From the NCBI RefSeq assembly GCF_030683065.1, contig NZ_JAUXMX010000060.1, forward strand, positions 1 to 64,000: 64,000 nt of DNA, written 5' to 3'. Every line of letters begins with the position of its first letter. Positions within the stretch are counted from its first letter, which is position 1. Both the position numbers and the translations under genes were made by a program. The DNA is from Pseudomonas sp. (lineage in GTDB: Bacteria; Pseudomonadota; Gammaproteobacteria; Pseudomonadales; Pseudomonadaceae). This document shows, piece by piece, positions 63,906 to 64,000 of this stretch. The notes under the pieces were generated by a model, which saw only the letters and a list, made by a program, of their open reading frames with translations, made no database searches and was not told where the DNA came from.

Positions 63906-64000
63906 CTTAACGCTTGGCTTTCTTGTCTGCTACGTGCCCACGATAAGTGCGGGTACCAGCAAACTCGCCGAGTTTGTGGCCGACCATGTCTTCGTTCACG
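63906..64000 (-). CDS. rpsS: 30S ribosomal protein S19, partial (C-terminal 30 residues)
   Basis: Only the last 30 codons are inside the window; the gene continues past the right edge. The visible part contains VGHKLGEFAGTRTYRGH and ends ADKKAKR, the classical S19 C terminus. It sits upstream of rplV as in every S10 cluster. Confidence 0.96.

Overview
The window is a stretch of chromosomal core genome from a Pseudomonas species. The evidence is family-level gene recognition together with gene order. From the tRNA-Leu at the left edge through the TolC-like gene near 51.4 kb, the order (purA, hisZ, DUF2065, hflC, hflK, hflX, hfq, miaA, mutL, amiB, tsaE, nnr, queG, orn, rsgA, motB, motA, HDOD, rhdA, psd, fimX, serB, parC/parE, yqiA, cpdA, nudF, thiC, tolC-like) follows the order I recall for PAO1 from about PA4938 to PA4974. 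RhdA with the CQTHHRS loop, FimX, and the parE/esterase-like/retropepsin/parC cluster are also typical of pseudomonads. Base composition looks uniformly GC-rich, and I see no insertion sequence, prophage, integrase or CRISPR array. The species cannot be named from this alone.

Layout. (1) 0-24.7 kb, mostly on the minus strand: tRNA-Leu(CAG), a chemoreceptor, purine and histidine synthesis (purA, hisZ), the HflKC membrane protease regulator, RNA and ribosome functions (hflX, hfq, miaA, tsaE, queG, orn, rsgA), mismatch repair (mutL), cell-wall splitting (amiB), metabolite repair (nnr), the flagellar stator (motAB), an HDOD protein, a rhodanese and phosphatidylserine decarboxylase. (2) 24.9-36.9 kb: a c-di-GMP-related pair (PilZ-like protein and FimX), an accessory zinc alcohol dehydrogenase, serB, the membrane protein AhpA, and a four-gene MCE-type lipid ABC transporter. 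(3) 36.9-45.3 kb: a minus-strand run nudF, DUF1249, cpdA, yqiA, parE, esterase-like, retropepsin-like, parC. (4) 45.5-51.4 kb: a lipoprotein, the thiamine-precursor pair thiC and cytX behind a TPP riboswitch, and a TolC-family outer-membrane protein. (5) 51.4-53.3 kb: a junction with a short tandem repeat, strong terminators and an NhaC antiporter. (6) 53.3-64.0 kb: the alpha, spc and distal S10 ribosomal protein clusters from rplQ back to a truncated rpsS, with secY and rpoA.

How parts fit together. Two sequences resembling the flagellar sigma factor FliA (sigma-28) promoter precede the chemoreceptor and motAB, which would tie chemotaxis input and stator production to the flagellar cascade. 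A CRP/Vfr-like half-site lies upstream of cpdA, the cAMP phosphodiesterase, consistent with feedback control. The TPP riboswitch controls thiC, and the likely pyrimidine-precursor permease cytX follows it. parE and parC lie in one tightly packed transcription unit with overlapping start and stop codons.

Novelty. Most of the window is ordinary conserved genome and I do not see a clear undescribed multi-gene system. The parts that deserve attention are mostly non-coding: six TGAG/CTC dyad repeats that begin in the tolC-like stop codon, three stem-loops in the rpsN-rpsH gap inside the spc cluster, a 20-bp inverted repeat in front of the inserted alcohol dehydrogenase, the tandem hairpins after hflC, and the junction where the tolC-like gene, nhaC and the ribosomal cluster meet.
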